From contig JAEUWY010000005.1 of NCBI GenBank assembly GCA_022059125.1, positions 930,001 to 994,000 of the forward strand: a stretch of 64,000 nucleotides of DNA. Direction: 5' to 3'. Positions within the stretch are counted from its first letter, which is position 1. Each line of letters starts with the position of its first letter. The position numbers and the translations under genes were made by a program. Below, in pieces: positions 46,201 through 56,635 of the stretch. The DNA comes from Corynespora cassiicola. Taxonomy: Eukaryota > Ascomycota > Dothideomycetes > Pleosporales > Corynesporascaceae. A model generated the notes under the pieces. The model worked only from the letters and a program-made list of their open reading frames with translations. It did not search any database and had not been told where the DNA came from.

Positions 46201-46951
46201 CCCTAAAAGCTCAACAAAGACTCTGTTCCTTTTCCCCGACGGTTCCGGCTCCTCGACCTCGTACGCACCGCTGCCCCGCATCTCGCCCGACACGGCCGTC
46301 TACGGCCTCAACTGCCCATACATGAAGACGCCGCAGGACATGAAATGCGGCCTCGCCGACCTCACGACACCCTACCTCGACGAGATCCGCCGTCGCCAGC
46401 CCCACGGACCCTACTACCTTGGCGGTTGGTCCGCAGGCGGCATCTGCGCCTATGACGCCGCACAGACGCTCGTCCGGGCTGGCGAAAAGGTCGAGCGCCT
46501 CATCCTGCTCGACTCGCCCAACCCCATTGGCCTCGAGAAGCTGCCCACGCGCCTGTATGACTACTTCAACAGTATCAACCTGTTTGGGAGCCACGGGGCG
46601 GCGCCGCCGAGCTGGCTGCTGCCGCACTTCTTGGCCTTTATCGATGCGCTGGATACGTACAAGGCCAGGCCGTTTGAGGGAGAGGCGCCGCTTACGTACA
46701 TTGTGTGGGCGAGGGATGGAGTGTGCAAAGAGGGGAGTGGTATTCCGCGGCCCGAGGAGAGGAGCGATGATCCGAGGGAGATGAAGTGGTTGCTGAATGA
46801 TCGGAAGGACCTGGGGCCGAATGGGTGGGACCGATTGGTAGGGAGGGAGAAGGTGCGGATTGAGAGTTTGGCGGATGCGAATCATTTCTCGATGATGGAT
46901 GGAGGCAAGATTGGGGAGGTGAGCGGATTCATTGGACGGGCGATGGCATAG
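40285..46951 (+). CDS. non-reducing polyketide synthase, SAT-KS-AT-PT-ACP-ACP-TE
   Basis: Exons 40285-40574, 40634-41784, 41840-42047, 42099-42373, 42426-45247 and 45299-46951 give 2132 residues. In order: starter-unit acyltransferase (about 1-360, Cys118 in GVCTG); ketosynthase (about 370-800, Cys542 in DTACSSS, His677, His719); malonyl acyltransferase (about 890-1210, Ser991 in GHSLGEY); product-template domain (about 1285-1580, His1318 in IKGHLVNG, Asp1534 in NHGWDSL); two acyl carrier domains (Ser1680 and Ser1796, both in [11 protein letters not shown]); thioesterase/Claisen cyclase (Ser1960 in GGWSAGG, His2111). No reductive domain is present. This layout is that of wA/Alb1/PKS1/CTB1-type enzymes, which make naphthopyrones, tetrahydroxynaphthalene or nor-toralactone from acetyl and malonyl units. 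The domain set looks fully active. The product needs a PT phylogeny to predict. Confidence 0.97.
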
Positions 46952-47304
46952 ATGGATGCCATTCTTCTTTCCTTTCCATTTCCTTTGTCTTTTCTTGGGG
47001 TTTGCTTTGGGCTCTTTCTTTGCGCTTCTAATGCCTTTCGCGTATATGCTTTTCCTTTGGCAGATGCTGCTGATGCCTGGCATCATTTGGGAAGATGGTG
47101 TCGCCCAGGCGTGGCGGCTATGCCTAGCAGTCTTTCTGATTCTGATGCGTCGGCGTTCGCATTAGACTGGGTATGAAAGTAGTATAGTATCTAGATATCT
47201 CTCTCTACGAATGTTTTTATTCCAAAGAAAACATCCTCTACGTCATTACTTGCTAGCCATTTTCACCGCTCATACTCCAGCGTCTTTCAAACACATCACC
47301 CCAT
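46952..47304. other. tail-to-tail spacer between PKS and arabinofuranosidase
   Basis: A 353-bp shared 3' flank. No gene is seen; the cluster ends here as far as the sequence shows. Confidence 0.6.
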
Positions 47305-49566
47305 CTACGCTTTAACCTCAAACACACTCACACTCAAATCCTCCACCTCAAACGCAAACACCCCTCCCTTCCCCGCCACAACCTCTCTCTCCTCCCTCTT
47401 CACCACATCCTTCCCAACCTCATTCCAACTGCCCCCCTCCGGCGCCGTCAACACCGTCAACGACCCCTTGGCCCCCTCGCCCACCCCCTCAAACGCGACA
47501 TTCATCCCCACAGCCTCGGTAGCATTATACACGGCCGTCTTCAGAATGTACGAATTGGTCGCGTTCGAGTGGCCGGCGACGTAGTAGGCGGGGCCGAAGA
47601 CTGGGGCTTCGACGGGCAGGGTGGTGGTCAGGCGGTGGGCGCTTAGGAGTTGGATGGCGTGGTAGGAGGTGGAGAGGACGGTTTGCTCTGGGTCGGCGGT
47701 GAAGGAAATCAAGTCGGGGGCCCACTGGTACGAGTTTAGGTTCTGGAGGATGGGAGCCTGAGCGCGGGTTAGTTTGGGGGTGGATAGGGAGGGCTGACGG
47801 TGTGGGGAAGCAGAGGGGAGAGGGGAGCTAAAGGGACAATATGGGGGGTGAGGACTTACGTAGGCTACGCCGAACATCTTGTCGGCGTTTCGTTCTGTGC
47901 CGATGGCAAAGACGGCTTCGGCGACAGTGCCGATCCATTGGGGGAATGCCCAGCGGGGAGCATTCCAGTCGACGCTGCCGCCTTGGGGGATGTTGGGTTG
48001 GACGACAGCGTATTCACCTTGAACATGTCAGCACTTCTTCCGTATGTGCCAATAGAGGGGAAAAATGGTGACTCAGTCTGATGAGCTGCACGTACCAACC
48101 ATGGTCCTGAAGCCCGTGGTAAAGTTGTCAAAGAAGCTAAACTGCTCCACAAAGCGATTAGGGCGCGTATACTGGTGATAATCCTCACCTGCATCGCTCT
48201 CCTCGGCGAATTGGAAAATAGTCGTGCTCGCAAACACGAAAATGTCAGGATATTTTTTGTTGATGGCGTCTTTGAAAGCCTTGAAGCGGTACTCATTGTA
48301 CGAGGCGGCCCCACCACCTAGGTTGTCTTCGTTTCCAACTTCGATGTACTTGATGACCCATGGCTTTGCATAGCCCAAAGACGCACGGAGCGCGCCATAC
48401 TTGGTGCTTGCCTCTCCGGTAATGAATTCGAGCTGATTGAGCGCATCGTCAATGTAGGGCTGCAGGGCATTTTCGGGAACCACGGGACCGTCGAGATAGA
48501 AGCCTGCCCAAACAGCCAGCACGGGCTCCATCTTCAGGTCGTCGCACCATAGGAGATACTCGATGAGGCCGAGACCGTTGGTGTTCTCATAACTCCATGT
48601 CCCTGGATATCCATAGCGATCCTTCAGAGGGCCAAGGGTTTCATTCCACTTCAAGTAATATGGAGGCTCTTCGCCCTCGAGATTGTTGCCACCAGGGAAA
48701 CGAAGGAACGACTGTGCATAAACTTTGTCAGTAGAAGCGAGATAAAAATATCAAAGATCATCAAATTATGGAAACTTACCGGGTTAAGTCCTTTCAGGGC
48801 CTCCATAAGTTCCGGCCTCATCCCATTGGGCCTTGCGTTATACGTCGGCGGGAATACGCTGATCAAGTTGAAATCGAGCGAGCCATCGGTCCCCTGCATG
48901 ATTAGCCAACGTCCAAACATTATATTTGGAATATTCAGATTTACCGAAGAATCATAGACGATTCTGAACGTATTGTTCACGTTCCCAGGCTCTTTCTCCG
49001 GCGTCAGCTTAAACGCATGCTCCCTCCACTCATCAGCCGTGGCATTGGACGGCACCTCCACGTTCCCCAAAGTCTCATTCGAGAGATAATTATAGAATGA
49101 AGCCGTAAAAGAGCCGTTGTATGTCCCTTTGACCCAGAAAGACCCAGTATATTCTTGCTTCTTTACGTCGATGCCCCAGAACCCGGGATTGGAGATGCCA
49201 ATCTGGCCGCTCGGCGCCTCGACATGGAGGGAAGTAGGCAACGCTGCAGACAAGGGCTGCGAGAGGTTTTGAAGTGATAATTTAGCATCCTCTACAGCAC
49301 TCCATGGGTCGACGGCAGAAGGGTGGGCGGGGCTGCCTTGGAAGGCGCGGTTGCGGATGAGTTCTGCATAGAGGCCGCCATCACCGGAATGATTGATGTC
49401 CTGGAAAGTTGAGCAATCGCATGGGGATCTTTGACCGCGGTGGGTATACCTCGAATATGATTCCATACTGAAACCCAGATGTTGCATTGCCTCCCGTCTT
49501 CGAGACTTTGATGTCAAGAGCCGATGCTCCTGCGATTAAAGATAGGCCAAGGATACGTGGATACAT
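47305..49566 (-). CDS. abfA: secreted alpha-L-arabinofuranosidase, glycoside hydrolase family 51
   Basis: Exons 49566-49450, 49400-48780, 48711-48096, 48017-47860 and 47757-47305 give 654 residues, the usual length of fungal AbfA. A signal peptide (MYPRILGLSLIAGASA) is followed by an N-terminal part with FEDINHSGDGGLYAEL, then the catalytic barrel with SFLRFPGGNNLEGE, the acid/base E374 in YIEVGNEDN and the nucleophile E453 in VGEYAVVQPN. An intron splits the codon just before E453. A C-terminal beta domain ends the protein. It removes arabinose side chains from arabinan and arabinoxylan outside the cell. It lies next to the PKS but shows no link to polyketide work, so I place it outside the cluster. 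Confidence 0.95.
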
Positions 49567-50222
49567 GGTCGTCTAAGGAGCTGTAAAGAAAAGAGTTCCT
49601 TTGGACGGTCAGAGGCCTCATAATATATATTCTCTGATCTATTGAAGAGCGACAGGCTCATGGATGGCAATCCGCCGCCCGCCGATGCAGGTCCGCACGC
49701 CCTCACCGCGCGGCCTCTCGCCATCCCCGTAGTAGTGGAGAGGAGCAGAACTAGCGCAACTGACCAGGAATAACCACGCTCAGATTTAATGACGTTGCTA
49801 TACGGAAAACGCACAATCGTAGTCGGCGCACACGCCGAGGAATCTGCCGCAACCCCAGTCGGGGCCAGATCGTCGCCGTGCTGTACCGGGGTCTGAAGAA
49901 GCACACCAAGCTTCCGCCACCCGAGGCGGAAGCAAAGCCGTTGATGTCAAGACCCCGCGTAAAGAGTTCCTAGGGTGACATCGCGGGGTAAAGAGGCGTT
50001 GTGGAGAAGGCGATAGCGTGTGGTGATCTTGCGCAAGATGGGAGATGGGGTTCCGCCAATGGGATCGAAGGGGGTTGGGGATGGGCAAGGACATGGTGCA
50101 ATGGGGTAGGAACACGAAGGAGAGTGTCTTTAAATTCATGTTGATGCTTTTGTTGGGGTATGTGATGTGTCGAACCCGAGTCAGCACAGTACATCCCATC
50201 GTCTGTATAAAGATGTGCATGT
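49567..50222. other. intergenic
   Basis: Promoter of the arabinofuranosidase and 3' flank of the Trm11 gene. Short frames only; no gene is seen. Confidence 0.5.
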
Positions 50223-51776
50223 CTAATCCTTCCTCCACCTCTCACTTATGCCCCGGGTATCACGGAGTGTCTCCTTGCGGACTCCCGACCCATCCGTAGA
50301 GCCCTCTAGCTCTTTGAACCCCTCGAAATACTTCTTTCGGAAGTTGTTCAAGTCGTCAGCCGAAATTCCCTTTTCGTACTCCTTCTTTGCCATCTCGAGT
50401 GCGCCTTCGGGTATCTCCGACTCTTTCTTCTTGCGATATGTCAAGAGCCTCCTAGACCACTTGTTGAAGGGTTGGACGCAAACTGAGTGAAGCTCCAGGC
50501 ATGGATGAGTCGGTATCATTAACTCGATATCCTCGTCGTTGGCGGTTGGCATCCACATGCTGAGCCTGCCGTCTTCAACCAGTGTAGCCACTGCAAATGC
50601 CAAGATATCATCCAGCATGGCAGTAAACGAGTATGGTTTTTTGGGAGGGATGTAAGTCTCTTCCTTGTATCGGTCTCGATGGGTCGCACGTTCTTCCTCT
50701 TTCAATTCCTCTCGAGCGCCTAAGACTTTCAAGCCTTCGCGTATGCCATACGGAGGGTCGCAGACAATGCCGTCAAGATAGCCACCCTTGGTTTCGTTGG
50801 GCAGAATCCTTAATGGAGTGTTTGTGAGATCCGATATGAATGCGCCTAAATATTTCGAATCAAGGCCGTACTGTTTGAAGTTTCCGCGGACGTCGTATTT
50901 GCCAGTCTGACCCTTCCTGGCGCTGCCCCCAGTTCCTCTGATACTGCGTCCATCAATATCACTTCCGCAGACGAGAGCTCCAAAGTGCGCGCAAGCCAAT
51001 GGAAACCCGCCAGTACCCATGAATGGATCGTAGTAAATCTTTCCAGGTGCGGCAAGCGCGATGTTGGCAGTCAGCAGGGCCAGCTCTGCATCCATGGACG
51101 TGGTGCTAATGTAATGCCTCTTTTTCAAGTCATACGTGGTCTTTGCTATACGGCCCGAGTCTGCAATGTATCGCCCTAGATATAAGTACTTTGGCTCTGG
51201 GGCCTTGTCCTCGTACTCCTCAAAGACCCGGAAGGATGCTTCGGGGTCACGCATACGAATGGGTCCTTGGAAGTCTAGGTATGAGAACGACTCAACGATG
51301 TTGCGCTGCTCTGTTGACGTCCTGCTCCCCTGGAAGCTATCAACAGTAAAGCGAAAAGAGGTGTCTTTATATTTGTGCCATTCCTCCGAAGAGGTGGCTT
51401 TTACGGAGGCATGGAGAGACGGATAGTCAGGCCCTTCACCCCATATCTCGGCAATGCCTTGGGATAAAATGCTGCGGGAGATGACACGGCGTGCCGCTGA
51501 GTTGGATGGAAGGCGAACGATACAGAATGGAGACTGAGGATGTTAGGAAAATAATGCTCAGGGACTACATGATGGAGAGCAGTCTTGATGTGGGAATGGT
51601 CAAGTGCGACCGAAAACGGAACGAACTAATGGAAGCGCGGCGAAAATCTCATGACCTACATTTTCGTCGTATTTCACAAACTCGATTGGTATTCCGTTTA
51701 AGTCAGCTAGGGCTTGTAGTTCAGCCTTGCGAAAACTCTCGTGCATTTGCACGAGGCGAACCAGATACTCAGGCAT
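50223..51776 (-). CDS. trm11: tRNA (guanine-10-N2) methyltransferase catalytic subunit Trm11
   Basis: Exons 51776-51660 and 51533-50223 give 475 residues starting MPEYLVRLVQMHESFRKAEL. A THUMP-like N-terminal half precedes the Rossmann methyltransferase domain, with YLGRYIADSGR, the S-adenosylmethionine motif YYDPFMGTGG (D208), GSDIDGRS and the catalytic D298-P-P-Y-G. Trm11 works with Trm112 to form m2G10 in cytosolic tRNAs. The intron 51659-51534 is fixed by the in-phase join DEN/SPFCIVRLPS. It is on the same strand as the upstream Ola1 gene, about 465 bp away. Confidence 0.95.
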
Positions 51777-52241
51777 GGTGAAAGGCCTGTGCGCAGGTGT
51801 GCGGATGGTGTAGTTTGGCGGTTGACGGTAGCAACGGGCGAGACTCTCAGTCGGGCACTGGCATGTTGTTATCTCCCCGCACGAGGAAGGCTACCGAATA
51901 TTGGCGGCGCAAAAGGTGAAGAGTCACGGTTTGAGCAGCCCTCTCCAAAATTGTGGGTCACGAGACTGGCTTTCATTGGCGCACCCACTCGGCGTGTGAT
52001 TGGACAAATTCTTCTGGACGTATTTTTCGCTGCACACCCCGAGGTCACAATATCAGATCCACGTTGCGTCTTGAGCGCAGAGGGAACAGAGGATTGAAAT
52101 GTTTTTCATGTTTTCATTTCAAATTCAAGCACTACCTGCTTTTGGTTGGAGCACTTCCATTCCATGCCGGAACACCCATGTGTCCTACCTAGGTACTCAT
52201 CATTCAAAACCGGAAATTCGTCATCATTAAGATCAACTCGT

Positions 52242-53741
52242 TCAAGACTTGGCTGCACCAGCCTTGATGAGCAGGATGTCTCCATCCTCGACGATGTAGT
52301 CCTTGCCCTTGGTCATGATCTTACCCTTGGCCTTGACGGTGGCTTCGTCGCCCTCCTCCTTGAGGACGTTGTAGTTGTACACGACAGCCTGAATGAAAGT
52401 CTTTTCGAAATCACCGTGGATGACACCGGCAGCCTGGGGCGCCTTGGTGCCGTTCCTGAGGGTCCATTGCCTGACCTCATCGGTACCAGTTGTGAAGAAG
52501 CTGCCCAAGTTGAGAGCCTTACGCATGGTAGTGATGACCTTGGGAAGCGCCGACTTGGTGCCAATGTTCTTGCACTCCTCGGCGGCCTCCTCTTCAGTCA
52601 TGGCCGCGAGGCGCTCCTCGAAAGAGACGGAGATGGGGATGATGGGGTCACCCTCGGCATGCTCCTTGATCCAAGCCGCAATCTTGGGGAGATGCTTGTT
52701 CTTCTGGCGAATGTAGTCCTTCTCGCTCAAGTTGACGAGGTAGACGACAGGCTTGGCGGTCAGAAGGAAGAGAGGGTTGATGACCTCGACCTTTTCGAAT
52801 CGTTAGCACGTGCCCTTAACCAAATTTGCTACGATACAAGAGTAGGGATTTGCATCAAGATCAGAGTTGGACTTCTTTTCAGTTGGCCTCTGCGTTATTG
52901 AGGTTTTCAAAGAGCTGGGATTATAGAGCAATCGCTCTTTGTCATCTTTTGATGGGGATGGTGATGGAAGAAGAAAATTTTTTTTTCCACATACCTCCTT
53001 GGGGGACCAGTTGCCCTTTCGGACGTCCTTGCCCGCCTTGAGCATCTCGAGGATCTTCTCAACAGTGGCCAATTCTTCCTTCATCTTCTTCATCTCCAAG
53101 CTCTGGCCACCTCTCCGGGTGTCCTTGACGAGCTTCTCGTGAGACTTCTCGACGAACTCAATGTCCTTGATGCGCAGCTCCTCGCTGATGATGTCCAAGT
53201 CACGGATGGGATCGACGTCTCCCTCGACGTGGATGATCTCTGCGTCGTCGAAGCATCGCACGACCTGGAAGATGGCATCGACAGCGCGAATGTGCGACAA
53301 GAAGGCATTGCCCAAACCAGCACCGGTGGAGGCGCCGCGCGTGAGACCAGCGATGTCGTAGACGGTCAAGTTGGCGGGCACGACCGACTTGGGCTTGTAG
53401 TGCTCAACGAGCCAGTCGAAGCGCTCGTCGGGGACCAGCACGCGGGCCTCCTCGGGGTCGATGGTGGCATAGGGGAAGTTCTGGGCAGGTCAGGACGGGG
53501 CGCAATTGACATGAGAATTTTTGCAGGCGACTTACGGCAGGGTTACCGAGATGGCACTTGGTAATGGCCTGGAACAGCGTCGATTTACCGACGTTGGCAA
53601 GGCCGACCTGAGGAGTGCTGTTAATGTGAGAACGAGACGCGCTAACAATCAAGGGCGCCTACGCACGATGCCGCTCTTCAGGTTGTTGCCGGGCCTGCCC
53701 AGAAGGACCTTCTCCTCCTTGACGGCTTTCTTGGGAGGCAT
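52242..53741 (-). CDS. ola1: Obg-like ATPase 1 (Ola1/YchF family)
   Basis: Exons 53741-53667, 53607-53536, 53480-52995 and 52790-52242 give 393 residues, close to human OLA1 (396). The P-loop is GLANVGKST (residues 27-35). The switch region is [13 protein letters not shown] with [18 protein letters not shown]. The usual NKxD of GTPases is N231-L-S-E234, the hallmark that makes this family prefer ATP. A coiled-coil insert (about 130-200) and the C-terminal TGS domain ([36 protein letters not shown]) are present. Ola1 binds ribosomes and acts in translation and stress responses. The third intron (204 bp) is longer than its neighbours. Confidence 0.97.
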
Positions 53742-54583
53742 TTTTCTGGATTTTGCGTAGGTGCGGGCGGGGGGGAGGGTGATGCAAAATTGAGGGGAGA
53801 GGTAGCAGCGGGCGGAGCCGGTGGAAAAATCGATGGCAGTTCTTGCTGCCGGCCGGGAAAAAGTGGGTATCAAAGAAGAGAAGGAAAAGACGAGGAGCTT
53901 GGAGGGCGGCGTGGTGGGAGAAGGAGGGGCGGAGAGATGACTGCAGCGAGCCCTCTCTCCTGTGTGCCGTCACTGGTGGGCTGCTGCGGGCTCTGCAGGC
54001 TCTGCGTGTGGGCAGCTCTTGGGCAGCTTGCTTAGGCTGCAGGGCAGGGCCAGGTTTGGTTCGCACACCCGGCCGGGCAAATTTTTAACCAGTGGGCGAC
54101 TGCACGTGATCGAGCTAGTGCACGTGATTGCACATACCCCGCTAGCCCCTATCCTCCCTAGTGCGGCTGCTGGGATGACGCCCGCCCGCGTCCACCTACC
54201 TGCACCACTCCCTGGGCGCTTGGACGCGGCCTCGACCCGTCCGACGAGTTGCCCAACTCCGGTCGCATCTCTCAACCTCCCCCGCATCTTTCTTCCTCCA
54301 CGCCGTCCCTTTCTCCAGCTCCTCTGCCGCCGCCATACTCCCTCTTTCGATACCCCCATCCGTACCCGCATCCGCATCCACGCCATCTTTCCATCCCATT
54401 GCTCCTCCTCACCGCCCGTCCAAGCTTCCCAGTCGCGCGCCTAGCAACCAGGCCGACGCCCGGCACTCCAAACGCCTGTCGCAGACCTGACACCGCGCAG
54501 CGCAACAGGCGCCCACTGTAGTCTGAGTCGCATCCCGCCAAAGAGGGCGCGCGCCCACATCTACAACCCCTCTCTATCCCGCC
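53742..54583. other. divergent promoter between Ola1 and DeSI genes
   Basis: 840 bp with no gene. Small frames on both strands reflect GC richness. It contains a pair of E-boxes at 54102-54128. Confidence 0.5.
54102..54128. promoter_or_regulatory. pair of GCACGTGAT E-boxes
   Basis: Two identical 9-mers GCACGTGAT lie at 54102-54110 and 54120-54128, in direct repeat 18 bp apart. CACGTG is bound by bHLH factors such as Cbf1-like proteins. The site lies in the divergent promoter. Confidence 0.5.
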
Positions 54584-55451
54584 ATGTCCTCGTCCTCGAT
54601 CCGCCCGAAGCCGTCGCGCAAGAGCTCAGGGAACCACCGCTCCACACTATCGCTACAAAAGACCGAGATCAAGATACACATATACGACCTGCTGCCGCCG
54701 GGAAAAGTCTCGACGGTCCTGTGGGCAATTGGTAGTTCTCTGCTGCATTCAGGAGTCGTCATTGGAGATCGCGAGTACGCCTATGGTGGTCATGATCAGC
54801 GCGGCCTAACGGGCGTATACTGGACGAAGCCGGGCCAGGAACCGCCCGGGGGCACTTTCAAGCAGGAAATTCTCCATGGCTTCTCCTTCCGTCCCGAAGA
54901 AGAGCTGCAGGCAATCATTCACGAGGTACCATGGCCGCAGCCACACCCCTCCCCTCGCACCCCCGACTGACCAGCCTCAGGCATCCGAGCAGTTCCAAGG
55001 CACCTCGTACAACCTCCTGACCAAAAACTGCAACCACTTCACCTCCTACCTCTGCGAGAAGCTCACCGGCCGCCCCGCCCCCGGCTGGCTGAACCGCGCC
55101 GCTAGCATAGGCGTAGCTCTTCCATGCGTTGTGCCACGGGAATGGATTGCGCCACCGGATCATGATACTGCGGATGGAGAGCTCCTTGACGAGGACTTTG
55201 AAGACGAAAGATCGTCTATGCTCCGCCACGACCAACGACGGCGCCAGCGAGCCGAGGACCAGGCGGAGGGCTGGCGTCATGAGACGGAGGGTTTACCTGG
55301 CAGTAGCGATCGAGGTGACCAAGGAAGCGCAAGAGGGCATCCGCGGTTCTCAACCGCAAATCATGCACCCCGACTGGTCTCGGTCAAGGACGCTGCGGGT
55401 CGGGAGATGCCTCCAGCAGAGCGCGCACCACTGCCTCGACAAATAACATGA
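54584..55451 (+). CDS. PPPDE/DeSI-family deubiquitinating or deSUMOylating isopeptidase
   Basis: Exons 54584-54925 and 54981-55451 give 270 residues. The PPPDE fold begins after a short basic tail: EIKIHIYDLLPP, the catalytic histidine H55 in SLLHSGVVIG, EYAYGGHD, and the catalytic cysteine C131 in LLTKNCNHFTSYLCEKL. These permuted papain-like enzymes remove SUMO or ubiquitin. The tail from about residue 160 is hydrophilic and of low complexity (QRRRQRAEDQAEGWRHE) and may be mis-modelled if a further small intron exists. It is divergent from Ola1 and tail-to-tail with uS11m. Confidence 0.88.
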
Positions 55452-55687
55452 TTGTCTGAACGCGTGGTTGCTGTCGCGAGACTTGGTGTGACGTTGATCC
55501 CTGTGACTGCCATGAACTAGCACATGGGATCTTACATGTACATTTACTAAATCTTACATACCCCACCCTACTTTTACAAGGTAGGGACTGACCAGTACTC
55601 CTGGTAATGCGATATGATACAGTCCATCCGCGCGCCGCCTCTCTCTCTCTCCATCCTCTCTGTGCACCCCACCGGTTTTCACCTTCT

Positions 55688-56344
55688 CTAACCCAGTCTC
55701 CTGGGCTTCTTACTCCTCACACCACCAAACTTCAGTCTCGTCGAATCTGACAACTTCTTGATCTTGGGCCTGATGTTCTTGCCCTCGCTTCCCAAAATGG
55801 CCTTTGTGACTGCCTCTCGGCCGGGGCCAAACCCTCTGTAAATGACCTCGACCTCTTTGATGCTTGGGAGCAAGCCCTTGTCTTGTATTCTGCTCATGAC
55901 AAAGGCGGCAAGCTGGTACGCAGCGTCGTAGGTCCCGCGGCCAGCCTTGCGGAAGCCAATGTTGCCGGTCGATACCGAAATCAAGGCATCCCGATTGGGC
56001 TTGGTGAATGTGATGTGCGTGTTGTGCTTGGTGGAGTAGATGTGGAAGTGGTGCCGGGGCTCCTCGCCCCATTCGTCCATGGCGAGGTTCCTGTATCCGT
56101 CGCCCTGCTGCGGTATGATGTTGCCAAAGGAGTCGGTGACACGGTGGAAGTTGTTGGAGACGTTGCCCAGCTGGCTCATCAGCTGTTCCATGCCTGCATT
56201 CGTCGCGGGGTCCTTCTCTCCCGGCGACGACTGCGAGAAGGGTCGGATGGCGGAGAGAGACTGAAAGGGCACGGCGGGGCGCCACGACGCGCAGAGGGAG
56301 GGGCGAAGCGATCGGAAGGCGCGCATGGCGGTGGAGGGCCCCAT
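55688..56344 (-). CDS. mitochondrial small ribosomal subunit protein uS11m
   Basis: Single exon, 218 residues. An arginine- and serine-rich N-terminus (MRAFRSLRPSLCASWRP) fits a mitochondrial presequence; a second in-frame methionine lies at residue 7. The S11 domain has HFHIYSTKHNTHITFTKPN, ISVSTGNIGFRKAGRGTYDAAYQLA, VEVIYRGFGPGREAVTKAI and a basic C-terminus (GVRSKKPRRLG). It is a protein of the mitoribosome platform. The start is about 290 bp from the Tim44 start on the other strand, so two nuclear genes for mitochondrial proteins share one promoter region. Confidence 0.95.
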   Translation of the reverse strand: MGPSTAMRAFRSLRPSLCASWRPAVPFQSLSAIRPFSQSSPGEKDPATNAGMEQLMSQLGNVSNNFHRVTDSFGNIIPQQGDGYRNLAMDEWGEEPRHHFHIYSTKHNTHITFTKPNRDALISVSTGNIGFRKAGRGTYDAAYQLAAFVMSRIQDKGLLPSIKEVEVIYRGFGPGREAVTKAILGSEGKNIRPKIKKLSDSTRLKFGGVRSKKPRRLG

Positions 56345-56635
56345 GATGGCGGATTAGAGGCGGCGGGCGTGCCAATTGCGAGGGTGGGCGATGGGGGAGC
56401 TGCGAGGGCGCGCGGTTGAGATGGACCCCCAGATGGAGCAGAAGCCGACAGAAAGTTTGAGATGCACGTGGCCCGAGCGCCCTACCTTCGGAAGAAAATG
56501 AGATCGCCGCCTACCTGCTCAACTGCTTCTCTCTCTCCCATCCTCGCCCGCGCCCAATCCTGCTTGTTCATCTGGCGCCGAGCCTTAATATCACTTGTTC
56601 TTCTTTTTAATTGTGTGTGCCTCACGTTGCAGAGC

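Noticed and set aside
47305..49566. Arabinofuranosidase as part of the polyketide cluster
   Set aside because: It is a secreted plant-wall enzyme, tail-to-tail with the PKS, with no functional link; I did not search its promoter for the cluster motif in detail.
56462..56635. Upstream in-frame ATG as the Tim44 start
   Set aside because: It would put a hydrophobic, unusual 58-residue segment before the presequence, and the acceptor TTGCAG just before 56633 suggests an intron in the leader.
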